A stretch of 64,000 bases of DNA from Methylobacterium sp. W2 (GTDB lineage: Bacteria; Pseudomonadota; Alphaproteobacteria; Rhizobiales; Beijerinckiaceae). The stretch lies in assembly GCF_020662345.1 (NCBI RefSeq), contig NZ_VMOA01000031.1, positions 1-64,000 of the forward strand, in the 5' to 3' direction. Each line of letters begins with the position of its first letter. Position 1 is the first letter of the stretch. The position numbers and the translations under genes are program-made. Positions 34,840-45,299 of this stretch are shown in pieces. Under the pieces are notes generated by a model. The model was not told the origin of the DNA. It ran no database searches and saw only the letters and a program-made list of their open reading frames with translations.

Positions 34840-36790
34840 CGCTGCCGTTGCCGGTCAGCGTGTTGCCGAGATCGTTGCCCTTGCCGTTGATGTCGGCGCT
34901 GCCGGTGAGAAGCAGGTTCTCGATCTCGCTGCCGAGGTTGAACGCCACCGAACTTCGGACGAGATCGATGCCGCCCGCCGACGCCTCGACGATCTTGTCC
35001 CCGCCATTGGTGACGTAAGTGTCGTCGCCGAGGCCGCCGACGAGCCTGTCGGCACCGGTCCCGCCATTGAGAACGTTGGCGGCATCGTTGCCCAGGAGGG
35101 TGTTGTCGAGGGCATTGCCTGTCGCCTTGATCGCCGCCGTTCCCGTGAGGGTGAGGTTCTCCAGATTGTCGCCGAGGGTCAGGGTGACCGAACTCCGGAC
35201 GAGATCGGTTCCGGCGCCGAGGGCCTCGACGATCGTGTCGCCGCCGTCGGTGACGTAGATGTCGTTGCCGAGGCCGCCGATGAGGGTGTCGCTGCCGGTG
35301 CCGCCGTCGAGGAGGTTGGCGCCGGCGTTGCCGGTGATCCGGTTGGCCAGGGCGTTGCCAGTGCCGTCGAGGGCAGTTGCCCCCGTCAGGGTCAGGTTCT
35401 CGATGTTGTCGCCGAGGGTCAGGCTTACCGATGTCTCGACGAGGTCGGTGCCGCCATCGAGGGCCTCGACCATCGTGTCGCCGCCATCGGTGACGTAGGT
35501 ATCGTTGCCGAGGCCACCGATGAGGGTGTCGGTGCCGGTGCCGCCGTCGAGACGGTTGGCGGCACTGTTGCCCCTGATGGTGTTGGCGGCGGTGTTGCCG
35601 GTGCCGGCGAGGGCGCTCGTCCCCGTCAGGGTCAGGTTTTCGAAGTTGTCGGCCAAGGTGAAGCTCACCGCGCTCTGGACGAGGTCGGTGCCGGCGCCGG
35701 ACGCCTCGACGAGGGTGTCGTCGCCATCGGTGACGTAGGTGTCGTCGTCGAGCCCGCCGATCAGCGTGTCCCTGCCCCCGTTGCCGTTGAGAATATTGGC
35801 CGCGTCGTTGCCCGTCAGCACGTTGTCGAGGCCGTTGCCGGTGCCATCGATGGCCTGGATGCCGGTCAGGATCAGGTTCTCGACGTTCTTGCTGAGGGTG
35901 AGGGAGGCCGAACTCCGCACGGTGTCGGTGCCCGCGGAAGCCGCTTCGGCGATCGTGTCGCCGCCATCGGTGACGTAGGTGTCGTTGCCGAGCCCGCCGA
36001 TGAGGACGTCGACCCCGGTGCCGCCATCGAGGATGTTGGCGGCGGCATTGCCGGTGATCCGGTTGGCCAGGGCGTTGCCGGTACCGCTGATGACGGCCTT
36101 GCCCGTCAGGGTCAGGTTTTCGAGGTCGTCGCCGAGGGTCAGGCTGACCGAGCTCTGGACGAGGTCGGTGCCGCCATCGGCCGCCTCGACGATCGTGTCG
36201 CCGCCATCGGTGACGTAGATGTCGTTGCCCAGCCCGCCGACGAGGGTGTCGCTGCCCTTGCCGCCGTTGAGCATGTTGGCGGCGGCGTTGCCCCGGATCG
36301 TGTTGGCGAGGGTGTTGCCGGTGCCGTTGATCGCGGACGAGCCGATGAGGGTCAGGTTCTCCAGGTTCAGTCCGAGGGTCAGGGTGGCCGAACTCAGGAC
36401 GGTGTCGGTGCCCGCGGAGGCCGCTTCGGTGATCGTGTCTCCGCCATCGGTGACGTAGCTGTCGTCGCCGAGACCGCCGATGAGGATGTCGGCGCCGCTG
36501 ACACCATCGAGGACGTTGGCCCCGGCATTGCCCTGAAGCGTGTTGGCCAGGCCGTTGCCGGTGCCGTCGATGGCCCCCGTTCCCGTCAAGGTGAGGTTTT
36601 CGACATTGTCGCCGAGGGTCAGGGAGACCGAGCTTTCCACGAGGTCGATGCCGGCATCCGCCGCCTCGGTGATCGTGTCTCCGCCATCGGTGACGTAGGT
36701 GTCGTCGCCGAGGCCGCCGATGAGGATGTCGGCGCCCCCGCCGCCGTTGAGGCGGTTGGCGCCGGAAGTGCCGGTGATCGTGTTGGCCAG
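34840..36790 (-). repeat. Eight tandem 240-bp (80-residue) RTX repeats
   Basis: The unit reads roughly GTGNxLANxIxGNxxANxLxG, then [20 protein letters not shown], then GDTIVEAxxxGTDLVxSSVS, then LTLGDNxENLTLTGxxAI. Eight copies of the YVTDGGDT core occur at an exact 240-bp spacing. Confidence 0.85.
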
Positions 36791-38879
36791 GACATTGCCG
36801 GTGCCGTCGAGGGCGGCCGTTCCCGTTAGGGTCAGGGTCTCGATCGCCTGTCCCGCCGTCAGGGTGAAGCTGACGCTCGCCTGCACGACGTCGGTGCCGG
36901 CGCCCGTCGCCTCGAAGACCTGATCTCCGGCGTTGTCGACGATGTAGGTGTCGTTGCCGCCGAGGCCCGACAGGCTGTCGGCCCCCGCTCCTCCGTTCAG
37001 GGTGTTCACCCCGGCATTGCCGCGCAGGGTGTTGGCGAGGGCATTGCCGGTGAGCGAGATGCCCTTGGTTCCGGCGTCGCTCGTGGTCTGGAGCGCTTCG
37101 ATCTCCTGATCGGCGGCCAGGGTGTAGGTGAGCGTCGTTTTGACGGTATCGAAGCCCCCGCCCGTCGCCTCGACGATGAGGTCGGTCGTGGTGTTCACGA
37201 GATACGTATCGTCGCCCGCGCCCCCGGCGAGGGTATCAATCCCCTCATTGCCATCCAGGATGTCGTTGCCGGCGCCGCCGTCGAGACGGTTGGCGTTGGC
37301 GTTACCGGTAAGGGTATCGCCGAAGGCCGAGCCGATGAGGTTGGTGATGCTGCGCAGAGTATCCGAACCGCCGCCGCCGGTATTCTGCGCGCTGCTCTGC
37401 TTCAGCAAGCTTACGGTGACGGCAGAAGACGCGTCGGAGTAGGAGGCCGTGTCTTTCGATCCGTCTCCCGTCAAGATATCATTGCCGTTTCCGCCTTGCA
37501 GAATATCGGCGTATAGCTTCTCTCCATCGTATCCATAGAGATAATCATTGCCGTCTCCGCCAATTAAGGTGTCCTTGCCGTCATAACCTTCCAGGTAATC
37601 GATTCCCGCATCTCCGCTCAGGATGTCATTAAAATTCGTGCCATATATTGTGTCTGAATTCTTGGAGCCGGTGATTATCGCGCGAGACGTCAATCCATAT
37701 GCATCGACATTCAGCGTATGGTCGCCAGTGATTGTGCTGGAAAAATCGAGCGTTCCACCGGATCCTTTAAGAGTCGCCAAGATCTCGATGTTGTCTACGT
37801 CGCTATCGAGGATAGTCGAAAAAGCAGAAAATTGCGCAATTGTTCCGAGTAGACCGCTGGAGAGCTTATAATCTAGGATCTCTACGTTTGTGAATGTAAA
37901 GTCTCCAAATGTGCCCAAAACGACGGTATCTGTGCCTGCGCCCCCATCGATCAACCCGGTCCGGTTCTGCGAACTCGAATTCGTGAAGGTGTCGTTGCCG
38001 TCGTTCCCCTTCAGGATGTCGGTTCCGCCGGAGCCGTAGATGAGATCGTTACCCGCACCGCCGTCGATGACATTCGAGAGTGCGTCACCCGTGAGGGTGT
38101 CGTTGAAGGCCGAGCCGATCAGGTTGGGGATGTCCTTGATCGTGTCCGTACCGGCACCCACGGTGTTCTGCGCCGATGTCGTCGCCAGGTTCACCGTGAC
38201 GGCGGACGTCGCTCCCGCATAGGAGACGGTATCTCCCTCATCGTCTCCGACGATTACGTCGTTCCCGAGACCGCCTTCCAGGGTGTCGCTGCCGAGGCCG
38301 CCATTGAGCCGGTCATTGCCGGCGCCGCCGATCAGCGTGTCGTCGAAATCCGAACCGTTGAGGCTGTCGTTCCTGGCCGATCCGATGATCGTGACACCGG
38401 CGGTCAGGCCGGCATTGGACACCAGCACCGAATCCGTGCCGGTGACGCGGCTGGTGAAGTCGATCGTGCCGCCTGCCCCTTGCAGCGAGATTCCGAACTG
38501 CGTGGTCTTGGCCGTGCTGTCGATGAGGCTGGTGAAGGATGAGAGCTGGGCTGTCGTGGCGGTGACGGACGTGGTGTCCAGTACCTCGACCCCTGTGAAG
38601 CTGGCATTTCCCAAGTCGTAGACTTGGGTAAGTGTGTCCGTTCCGATGCCACCCTCGACGGTCACGACGCCGCCATAGCCGGTCATGATCCGGAACGTGT
38701 CGTTGCCGGCTCCGCCATCAAGGCTGTCCACGCCGTCATCGTAGACCGTGATCGAATCGTTGCCGTCACCGCCGGAGACGATATCGTTGCCCTCGCCAGT
38801 GTTGAGGGTATCGTTGCCGGCCCCCCCGGTGAGAACGTCGTCGTAGGCCGAGCCGGAGAGCGCATCGGCATTGGCCGTG

Positions 38880-41060
38880 CCGATGAGCGTCAACGGCGCG
38901 CTGAGGGCACCGCCCGAGATCTGAACGTTGACGCCGTGTGCGCCGAGGCCTCGGTTCGAGAAGTCGAGCGTCCCGCCCGCTTCGCCGTGATAGCCGAGAT
39001 AGAAACCGAGCTGAGCGTTGGCGGCGGCGGTGGTCGAGATGATGGACCCGAATGCGTTCAGCTGCGCGACGCTCCCGTAGGTATAGCTGTTCTGCAGATC
39101 GAGAATCTCGACATTGCTGAAGGTGACCAAGCCGAGGTCTGCACCGATCACCTGGACGGTGTCGACGCCCGATCCGCCATCGGCGGAGCTAGCGGCGGCG
39201 GCGGATGCGCTCATGACGAAGGTGTCGTTGCCGTCGCCGCCGGTGAGGGTGTCGCTGCCGTCGCCGCCGTCGAGGATGTCGTTGCCGGCTCCGCCGCTGA
39301 GGCTGTCGTCGCCGGAACCGCCGTTGAGAGTATCGTTGCCGTCGCCGCCATCGAGGGCATCGTTGCCCTGGCTGGCGTAGAGGATGTCGTTGCCGGCTCC
39401 GCCATTGAGGGCGTCGTTGCCGTCGCCTCCGCTGAGGGTATCGTTGCCGGCCCCGCCGGTGAGACTGTCGTCATAGTCCGAGCCGTAGAGCGCGTCGGCA
39501 TTGGCTGTGCCGATGAGCGTCAATGCCGCGCTGAGGCCGCTGCCCGCGATCTGAACGTTGACGCCGTGTGCGCCGAGGCCTCGGTTCGAGAAGTCGAGCG
39601 TGCCACCCGCGTCATCGTAATAGCCGAGATAGAAACCGAGCTGCGTGTCAGCGGCGTAGGTGGTCGAGGTGATGGACCCGAATGCGTTCAGCTGTGCGAC
39701 GCTCCCGTAGGTATAGCTGTTCTGCAGATCGAGAACCTCGACATTGCTGAAGGCCACCGAGCCGAGGTCGCCACCGGTCACCTGGACGGTGTCGATGCCC
39801 GATCCGCCATCGGCGGAGCTGGCGGCGGCGGCGGATGCACTCATGACGATGGTGTCGTTGCCGTCGCCGCCGGTGAGGGTGTCGCTGCCGTCGCCGCCGT
39901 CGAGGATGTCGTTGCCGGCTCCGCCGTCGAGGATGTCGTCGCCGGCTCCGCCGTTGAGAGTATCGTTGCCGGCGCCACCGATCAGGGTGTCATTGCCGGC
40001 GCCGGCGTCGAAGGTATCGTTGCCGGCCCCCCCGGTGAGACTATCGTCATAGGCCGAGCCGTAGAGCGCGTCGGCATTGGCGGTGCCAATGAGCGTCAAT
40101 GCCGAACTGAGGCCGCCGCCCGCGATCTGAACGCTGACGCCGTGTGCGCCGAGGCCTCGGTTCGAGAAGTCGAGCGTCCCGCCCGCTTCATCGCGGGAGC
40201 CAAGATAGAAAGCGAGCTGGGCATCGGCGGCGTAGGTGGTCGATTTGATGGACCCGAATGCGTTCAGCTGCGCGACGCTCCCAGAGGTGTAGCCGTTCTG
40301 CAGATCAAGAATCTCGACATTGTTGAAGGCGACCGAGCCGAGGTCGCCACTGGTCAGCTGGACGGTGTCGATGCCCGATCCGCCATCGGCCGTACCGGCG
40401 GCGGATGCGCTCATGACGATGGTGTCGTTGCCGTCACCCCCGGTGAGGGTGTCGCTGCCGTCGCCGCCGTCGAGGATGTCGTTGCCGGCTCCGCCGCTGA
40501 GGGTATCATTGCCGGCTCTGCCGCTGAGAGTGTCGTCGCCGTCGCCGCCATCGAGGGCGTCGTTGCCGTCGCCGCCGTCAAGGGTATCGTTGCCGGCCCC
40601 ACCGGTGAGGGTGTCGTCGTAAGTCGAGCCGTAGAGCGCGTCGGCATTGGCCGTGCCAATGAGTGTCAACGCCGCGCTGAGGGCGCTGCCCGAGGTCTGA
40701 ACGCTGACGCCGTGTGCGCCGAGGCCTCGGTTCGAGAAGTCGAGCGTCCCGCCCGCTTCATCGCGGGAGCCAAGATAGAAAGCGAGCTGAGCATCGGCGG
40801 CGGTGGTGGTCGAGGTGATGGACCCGAATGCGTTCAGCTGTGCGACGCTCCCGTAGGTATAGCTGTTCTGCAGATCGAGAACCTCGACATTGCTGAAGGC
40901 AACCGAGCCGAGGTCACCAGCGATCGCCTAGACGGTGTCGATGCCCGATCCGCCATCGGCGGTGCCGGTGGCGGATGTGCTCATGACGATGGTGTCGTTG
41001 CCGTCGCCGCCGGTGAGGGTGTCGCTGCCGTCGCCGCCGTCAAGGATGTCGTTGCCTGCA
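38880..41060 (-). repeat. Four long RTX-gene repeats (about 576-630 bp)
   Basis: Copies start near the antisense positions 39114, 39744, 40320 and 40896. Each has a conserved non-RTX module ([28 protein letters not shown]) followed by a variable number of [12 protein letters not shown] nonapeptides. Differences in spacing come from nonapeptide number. Confidence 0.8.
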
Positions 41061-41464
41061 CCACCGCTGAGGGTGTCGTCGCCGGAACCGCCGGTGAGGG
41101 TGTTGGCGCCCGTATTGCCGATGAGGGTCTCGTTGCCCTCAGCCCCCGAAATCGAGATCGGCGATGCGCCGAGGGCGGTGATCTTCGTGACCACCCCGTC
41201 TGCCTGGAGCGTGATGCCGGTGACGCTGGAAGGGGCGCTGAAACGAAGGTCGTCGACCGTCACCGTCGCCGTTTCATTCCCGCCATATGCCGCCGAGACC
41301 GCGATCGTATCGCCTGGGTTCGCCGCCGCGATGGCATCGGCGATCGTTGCGTAGGTACCCGGAACGTTGCGCGTCGCCATGATGGTCGTCTTTCCCTGGA
41401 AAAAGCGTCGTGACCGTCTCGGAGCTCAAAACATCACGGCGGTCATTCGTCTGCCCCGGCGCGG

Positions 41465-41551
41465 TTAGAGCACCCGATCAAATGCAGCGCATCCCCCAAA
41501 TGGAGTATGCCGAGTCATTGACTCGCAGGCGGAGTGGGATGGATTGCTCTA
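41465..41551. repeat. 87-bp palindromic intergenic element
   Basis: The ends TAGAGCA (41465) and TGCTCTA (41551) are inverted copies. Further in, CATCCC pairs with GGGATG, and the centre is the perfect palindrome CGAGTCA-T-TGACTCG (41511-41525). Such a multi-arm hairpin looks like a dispersed palindromic element or MITE-like unit between the RTX gene and the LuxR genes. Confidence 0.5.
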
Positions 41552-41682
41552 GTCATGATAGGCAAGGCCAAAGGATTGTACCTCTCGGCATTAATTCCCC
41601 GATGGTCTCGATTCGGCCCTCGTCGCAGGCTGTAGAATGATGTCAATCCGTGTTTTTTGCCGTATCGGAGGTAGTTCGGATC

Positions 41683-42786
41683 ATGTCAGCGGCAGTCAAT
41701 TCCGAAAGCTTGATCGATCATATCTACGAAGCCGCAGTCATTCCCGAGATGTGGCCCAGTGTATTGGCCGAACTGGTGCGGGTCGGCGAGGGAAATGGCG
41801 CGCTTTTGTTCACGACGGTCGGCAGTGAGTTCCGCTACGTCACGTCCCCGGGCTTCGAGGAGGGAATCGCCGAGTATGTCGCCGGGGGCTGGCCGGAGCG
41901 GACCGACAGGCCGGCGCGGTTGTTCGCCAGGGAACATGCTGGCTTCCTCACCGACCTCGACGTCTACACCGAAGCGGAGATGGCGGTGGAGCCGGTCTTC
42001 CGCGACTTCCTGCGGCCGCGGGGCCTGGGCTGGGGCGTCGCCAGCGCCATCGCGGTTCCGAGCGGGGATCGGCTCATCTTCAACGTGGAGCGGGAATTCG
42101 CGCGCGGTCCCGTCACCGGCGAGATCGTGGCGCGCCTCGATGCCCTGCGCCCTCACCTCGCCCGGGCGGCCACCATGTCGGCGAGGCTGCGGCTGCAGAC
42201 CGTCAGGGTGGCGGCTCAGGTGCTCGATGTCGTCGACATTCCCGCCGCGATCCTCGGCAAGCAGGCTCAGATCCTGGCGGTCAATGCCGGTTGTGAGGCG
42301 TTCCTCGGAGCCACCATCCGGGAGGCGCATCGCCTGACCCTGTCCAACCCGGAGGCGGACCGCCTGCTGGAGCGGTCCCTCGAAGGACTGGCGACGGAGC
42401 GGCGGACCTCGACCCGGTCCATCCCGATCCCGGCCACCGACGAGCGCGGCCCGGTGATCCTGCATCTGCTGCCGATCCGGCGGGCGGCGGCGGACCTGTT
42501 CAACGCCGCCTCCGCCATCGCGATCTTCACACCCGTCGCGCAAGGGGCCGCACCGGACCTCACCGTCCTGTCGGGCCTATTCGACCTCACCGTGGCCGAG
42601 GCGCGGGTGGCGCGGGAGATCGCGCTGTGCAGGACGGTGGAGGATATCGCCCTGCGGACCGGCGTCGCCATCAGCACGGTCCGGACGCAGCTGCGATCCG
42701 TCCTGTCCAAGACCGGAACCAACCGCCAAGCCGAACTCGTCGGGCTCCTCGCGGGAACGACCCCGGGGGACTGGCCGGCACCGTAG
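41683..42786 (+). CDS. LuxR-family transcriptional regulator with PAS-like domain
   Basis: This 367-residue protein has an N-terminal region of about 180 residues (LIDHIYEAAVIPEMWPSVLA) like that of LuxR proteins of unknown ligand. It is followed by a PAS-like segment (VVDIPAAILGKQAQILAVNA) and a C-terminal LuxR HTH (FDLTVAEARVAREIALCRTV, TGVAISTVRTQLRSVLSKTG). GGAGG lies 11 bases before the ATG at 41683. The next gene is a paralogue with the same layout. It is divergent from the RTX gene and might control it. Confidence 0.88.
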   Translation: MSAAVNSESLIDHIYEAAVIPEMWPSVLAELVRVGEGNGALLFTTVGSEFRYVTSPGFEEGIAEYVAGGWPERTDRPARLFAREHAGFLTDLDVYTEAEMAVEPVFRDFLRPRGLGWGVASAIAVPSGDRLIFNVEREFARGPVTGEIVARLDALRPHLARAATMSARLRLQTVRVAAQVLDVVDIPAAILGKQAQILAVNAGCEAFLGATIREAHRLTLSNPEADRLLERSLEGLATERRTSTRSIPIPATDERGPVILHLLPIRRAAADLFNAASAIAIFTPVAQGAAPDLTVLSGLFDLTVAEARVAREIALCRTVEDIALRTGVAISTVRTQLRSVLSKTGTNRQAELVGLLAGTTPGDWPAP

Positions 42787-42856
42787 GGATCAGGCGAGCC
42801 GATCCGTGGAGATGCATGCATGAAGCGCGTCGCCTGCTCGATTGTGCCGGATCGCC

Positions 42857-44014
42857 ATGACCATTCCTGATCCGCTGCGCCTCGTCGATGCCTGCTACGC
42901 GGCCGCCCTCGATGCCTCGCTCTGGCCGCGGGTTCTCGATCAGGTGAGCGCCTGCCTCGGAGCGCGGGGGACGGTGATCGTCTCCTACGATCCTCGCCGG
43001 ACGGCCGACACCCTGCATTCGGACAGCCTGCGGGAGGTGCATGACGCGTATAGCGGCGGCTGGTGGGAATATGACAGCCGCATCGCGCGCGCGCGGGCGC
43101 TCGGGATGAGGCCCGGCCTCGTCGTGGCGGATGCGATGCTGTTCACGCCGGAGGACAAGCGCAAGGATCCCTTCTTCCAGGATTTCTGCGCCAAGCACGG
43201 GCTCGACGAACTCGTGGCCTTCTTCGCTCCCGATCCGGGTGGCGGGCTGATGACGGTGAGCGCCTTGCGCGAGGCCGGCAAAGGGTATTTCGAAGCCGGG
43301 GAGATCGCCCTTCTCACGCTGTTGGGGCCGCATGTCGCCCGGGCCTTCGACCTGACGGCGCGGCTCGGTGTCGCCCACCGGGCGGCGGCGGATCTAGGCT
43401 CGGCCCTGGCGCGAGCGGAGATCGGCGTCGTCCTGCTCGATCGGGGCGGCGCCGTGCGGTTCGTCAATCCCGGTTCCGAGAGGATGGTCGCCGGCTGCCT
43501 GAAGATCGCCCCGGGCCAGCCCGTGAGAACCATCGTGGCGGCCGATGGCCCAAGACTCGACCGTCTCGTCGCCTCCGCCCTGGCGGAGGACAGGCCATGC
43601 GCCGCCGAACCCATTATCCTGCGTTCGTCGGACGGGTCCCCCCGCCTCCTGGCGGAGGCGATGCCCCTGCGGGCCGGGGAGCCCGGCCTCGAGCTGATCG
43701 GCTCGGCCAAGGGCGGTGCCCTGCTCCTGCTCCATCACATGACGCCGCCGGACCTCATCTCCATCGCTCCGCAGCTCGAGCAACTGGGCCTGACGCGGAT
43801 GCAGGCTCTGGTGGCGATGGCCATCGGCCGGGGAAACTCGCCCCGGGAGGCGGCGGAATCGCTCGCGATCCGGGAGGGCACCGTGCGGGTTCACCTGAAG
43901 GCGATCTTCGGCCGGCTCGGTCTTAGGCGCCAGAGCGAACTCGCCATCATCGTCGCTCGCCTGGACGCCATCCTGAGCCAGCGGCGGGAGCGCGAGGCCG
44001 ACACGCAGCGCTAA
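42857..44014 (+). CDS. LuxR-family transcriptional regulator, paralogue of the upstream gene
   Basis: This 385-residue protein has the same domain order as the upstream regulator. The N-terminal region (LVDACYAAALDASLWPRVLD) is followed by a PAS-like part (ARAEIGVVLLDRGGAVRFVN) and a LuxR HTH (LGLTRMQALVAMAIGRGNSP, LAIREGTVRVHLKAIFGRLG). The ATG at 42857 is preferred over a start 15 bases upstream. It is probably co-transcribed with its neighbour, 70 bases away. Confidence 0.88.
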   Translation: MTIPDPLRLVDACYAAALDASLWPRVLDQVSACLGARGTVIVSYDPRRTADTLHSDSLREVHDAYSGGWWEYDSRIARARALGMRPGLVVADAMLFTPEDKRKDPFFQDFCAKHGLDELVAFFAPDPGGGLMTVSALREAGKGYFEAGEIALLTLLGPHVARAFDLTARLGVAHRAAADLGSALARAEIGVVLLDRGGAVRFVNPGSERMVAGCLKIAPGQPVRTIVAADGPRLDRLVASALAEDRPCAAEPIILRSSDGSPRLLAEAMPLRAGEPGLELIGSAKGGALLLLHHMTPPDLISIAPQLEQLGLTRMQALVAMAIGRGNSPREAAESLAIREGTVRVHLKAIFGRLGLRRQSELAIIVARLDAILSQRREREADTQR

Positions 44015-44040
44015 GCGGCGCGAGCGTCACTTGCGTATCG

Positions 44041-44069
44041 AAAACGCAAAAAGCCGCCCGGAGGCGGCT
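44041..44069 (-). terminator. Rho-independent terminator of pqqA
   Basis: On the minus strand AGCCGCC-TCCG-GGCGGCT is followed directly by TTTTTGCGTTTT. It is a textbook intrinsic terminator about 60 bases after the pqqA stop. It also sits at the end of the convergent LuxR gene. Confidence 0.85.
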
Positions 44070-44102
44070 CGTCGCGGAGAGGTGAGTCTCATGTCATGCG
44101 GA

Positions 44103-44120
44103 GGAAGCCCGAAGGCTTCC
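44103..44120 (-). other. UUCG-capped hairpin just after pqqA
   Basis: On the minus strand GGAAGCC-TTCG-GGCTTCC is a perfect 7-bp stem with the very stable UUCG loop, starting 7 bases after the pqqA stop. It lies between the coding part and the true terminator, so it may protect the short mRNA from 3' decay. Confidence 0.6.
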
Positions 44121-44127
44121 AGCCACC

Positions 44128-44217
44128 TCAGTTGAAGGTGTCGATCTCAGCCGACTCGTAGCTGGTGACTTCCATACCGACACACACTTCCTGAACGACG
44201 GGGGCAGTCCAAGCCAT
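44128..44217 (-). CDS. pqqA: Pyrroloquinoline quinone precursor peptide PqqA
   Basis: This 29-residue peptide begins MAWTAPVVQEVCVGMEVTSY and ends ESAEIDTFN. It has the Glu16 and Tyr20 that are cross-linked by PqqE and become the PQQ skeleton. The GMEVTSYESAEIDTFN core is that of known PqqA. AGGAG lies 8 bases before the ATG. No pqqB, C, D or E gene follows; it is a monocistronic unit with its own terminator, so the biosynthetic genes must lie elsewhere. PQQ serves methanol and other quinoprotein dehydrogenases. Confidence 0.95.
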   Translation of the reverse strand: MAWTAPVVQEVCVGMEVTSYESAEIDTFN

Positions 44218-44238
44218 GATGTTTCTCCTGCGTTGCAA

Positions 44239-44280
44239 GTCTTCTTTAGAAGACATTTCGGTTGCGCGGGGTCACCGCGC
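44239..44280 (-). promoter_or_regulatory. Two inverted repeats in the pqqA upstream region
   Basis: GTCTTC-TTTA-GAAGAC (44239-44254) and GCGCGG-GGTCA-CCGCGC (44264-44280) lie 22-63 bases before the pqqA start. They may be 5'-leader hairpins or operators. No clear promoter hexamers were identified. Confidence 0.45.
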
Positions 44281-44400
44281 TTGAGAGATACCTATTGCCC
44301 GCCACCCACCAAAGCAAGCCAAAAGACGGAAATATCCTGCAGGATTCCCTTAGTTTTCTCTCATGGAACGGGGCATGAGCCCTCATGAGCAGAGGACGCG

Positions 44401-45216
44401 TCAGGTTCGGGCGAAGGCCGCAGCGTCGGCCACCTGATCCTCGCCGGGAACCTGGCCCGTATAGAGAACGAACTGTTCCAGGGCCTGCAGCACTACGACC
44501 TCGTAGCCGGTGACAAGCCGCTTTCCCAGGTCTTGGGCCACGCGCAGGAAGGGCGTCGTCGAGGGCAGCGCCACCACGTCGAAGGCAATGGCGCAGGCGG
44601 CGATCTGAGGGGCGGGGAAGGCGAGGGCGTCGGCCTCCGGTCCTTCCATGCCCAGAGGCGTGACGTTGATGAGGAGCGGGGCCTGCGCCTCGCCGATCTC
44701 GGCGCGCCAGCCATAACCATGGCTTTCTGCCAGGGTCCGTCCGGCCGTTTCGTTGCGGGCGACGAGCGTGCCTTCTGCAAAGCCCGCATCGCGCAGGGCC
44801 GCGACCACCGCCTTGGCCATGCCGCCGGACCCGCGCAGGAGGAACGGCGTCCTCGGATCGATGCCGTGCTTCTCGAGGAGCAGGCGGATGGCGATGTAAT
44901 CGGTGTTGTAGCCGGTGAGGCGCCCGGCCTCATTCACCACCGTGTTGACGCTGTCGATCGCCGCCGCCGAGGCTTCGAGGCGATCGAGAAGCGGGATCAC
45001 GGCCTCCTTGAACGGCATCGAGACGGCGCAGCCGCGGATGCCCAAGGCCCGTATGCCGCCGATCGCGGCGGGCAGGTCGGTGGTGGTGAAGGCCTTGTAG
45101 ACGTAGTCGAGCCCTATGAGCTCGTAGAGCCGATTGTGGAAACGCGAGCCGAAATGTCCCGGTCGTCCCGACAGGGACATGCACAGGGTGGTCTCGCGTC
45201 CGATCGGCGGCTTCAT
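44401..45216 (-). CDS. Shikimate dehydrogenase family protein
   Basis: This 271-residue enzyme catalyses NAD(P)-dependent reduction of 3-dehydroshikimate or a related substrate. Substrate-site residues are K70 (SMPFKEAV), N91 (SVNTVV) and D106 (GYNTDYIA). The nucleotide loop is RGSGGMAKAVVAAL. The SMPFK in place of the usual VTIPFK, and the context away from other aro genes, suggest a paralogue (YdiB- or quinate-type) rather than the housekeeping AroE. Confidence 0.82.
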   Translation of the reverse strand: MKPPIGRETTLCMSLSGRPGHFGSRFHNRLYELIGLDYVYKAFTTTDLPAAIGGIRALGIRGCAVSMPFKEAVIPLLDRLEASAAAIDSVNTVVNEAGRLTGYNTDYIAIRLLLEKHGIDPRTPFLLRGSGGMAKAVVAALRDAGFAEGTLVARNETAGRTLAESHGYGWRAEIGEAQAPLLINVTPLGMEGPEADALAFPAPQIAACAIAFDVVALPSTTPFLRVAQDLGKRLVTGYEVVVLQALEQFVLYTGQVPGEDQVADAAAFART

Positions 45217-45299
45217 CGCGGTCTCCGGCTGGCCGGAGGCGAGTTCATCCCGCGTTCCGGCACCGGAGCGATACCATGTCCCGTGATGCGTCGCGCCCG

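Larger units (their letters stand above)
34466..41380 (-). pseudogene. Giant RTX calcium-binding protein interrupted by an amber codon
   Basis: One continuous minus-strand frame of 2305 codons runs from the ATG at 41380 to 34466, with a single internal TAG at 40928-40930. Before it lie about 150 residues: a beta-helix-like start (VPGTYATIADAIAAANPGDT) and first RTX nonapeptides ([20 protein letters not shown]). After it come four long repeats ([18 protein letters not shown] ... [13 protein letters not shown] ... [11 protein letters not shown] plus nonapeptide blocks), a middle part, and eight 80-residue repeats with YVTDGGDT. The C-terminus is a T1SS-type signal region ([20 protein letters not shown]). 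In sister repeats the codon is CAG (Gln in DTVQ), so this is a C-to-T nonsense change. The product would be a calcium-folded surface or secreted adhesin exported by type I secretion. Confidence 0.85.

Noticed and set aside
34960..36930. Regularly spaced repeats that could look like a CRISPR array
   Set aside because: The 240-bp units are coding, without short identical repeats and unique spacers.
38624..41413. A 929-codon plus-strand frame opposite the RTX gene
   Set aside because: It is the antisense of the RTX repeats, with low-complexity repeats and no ribosome site.
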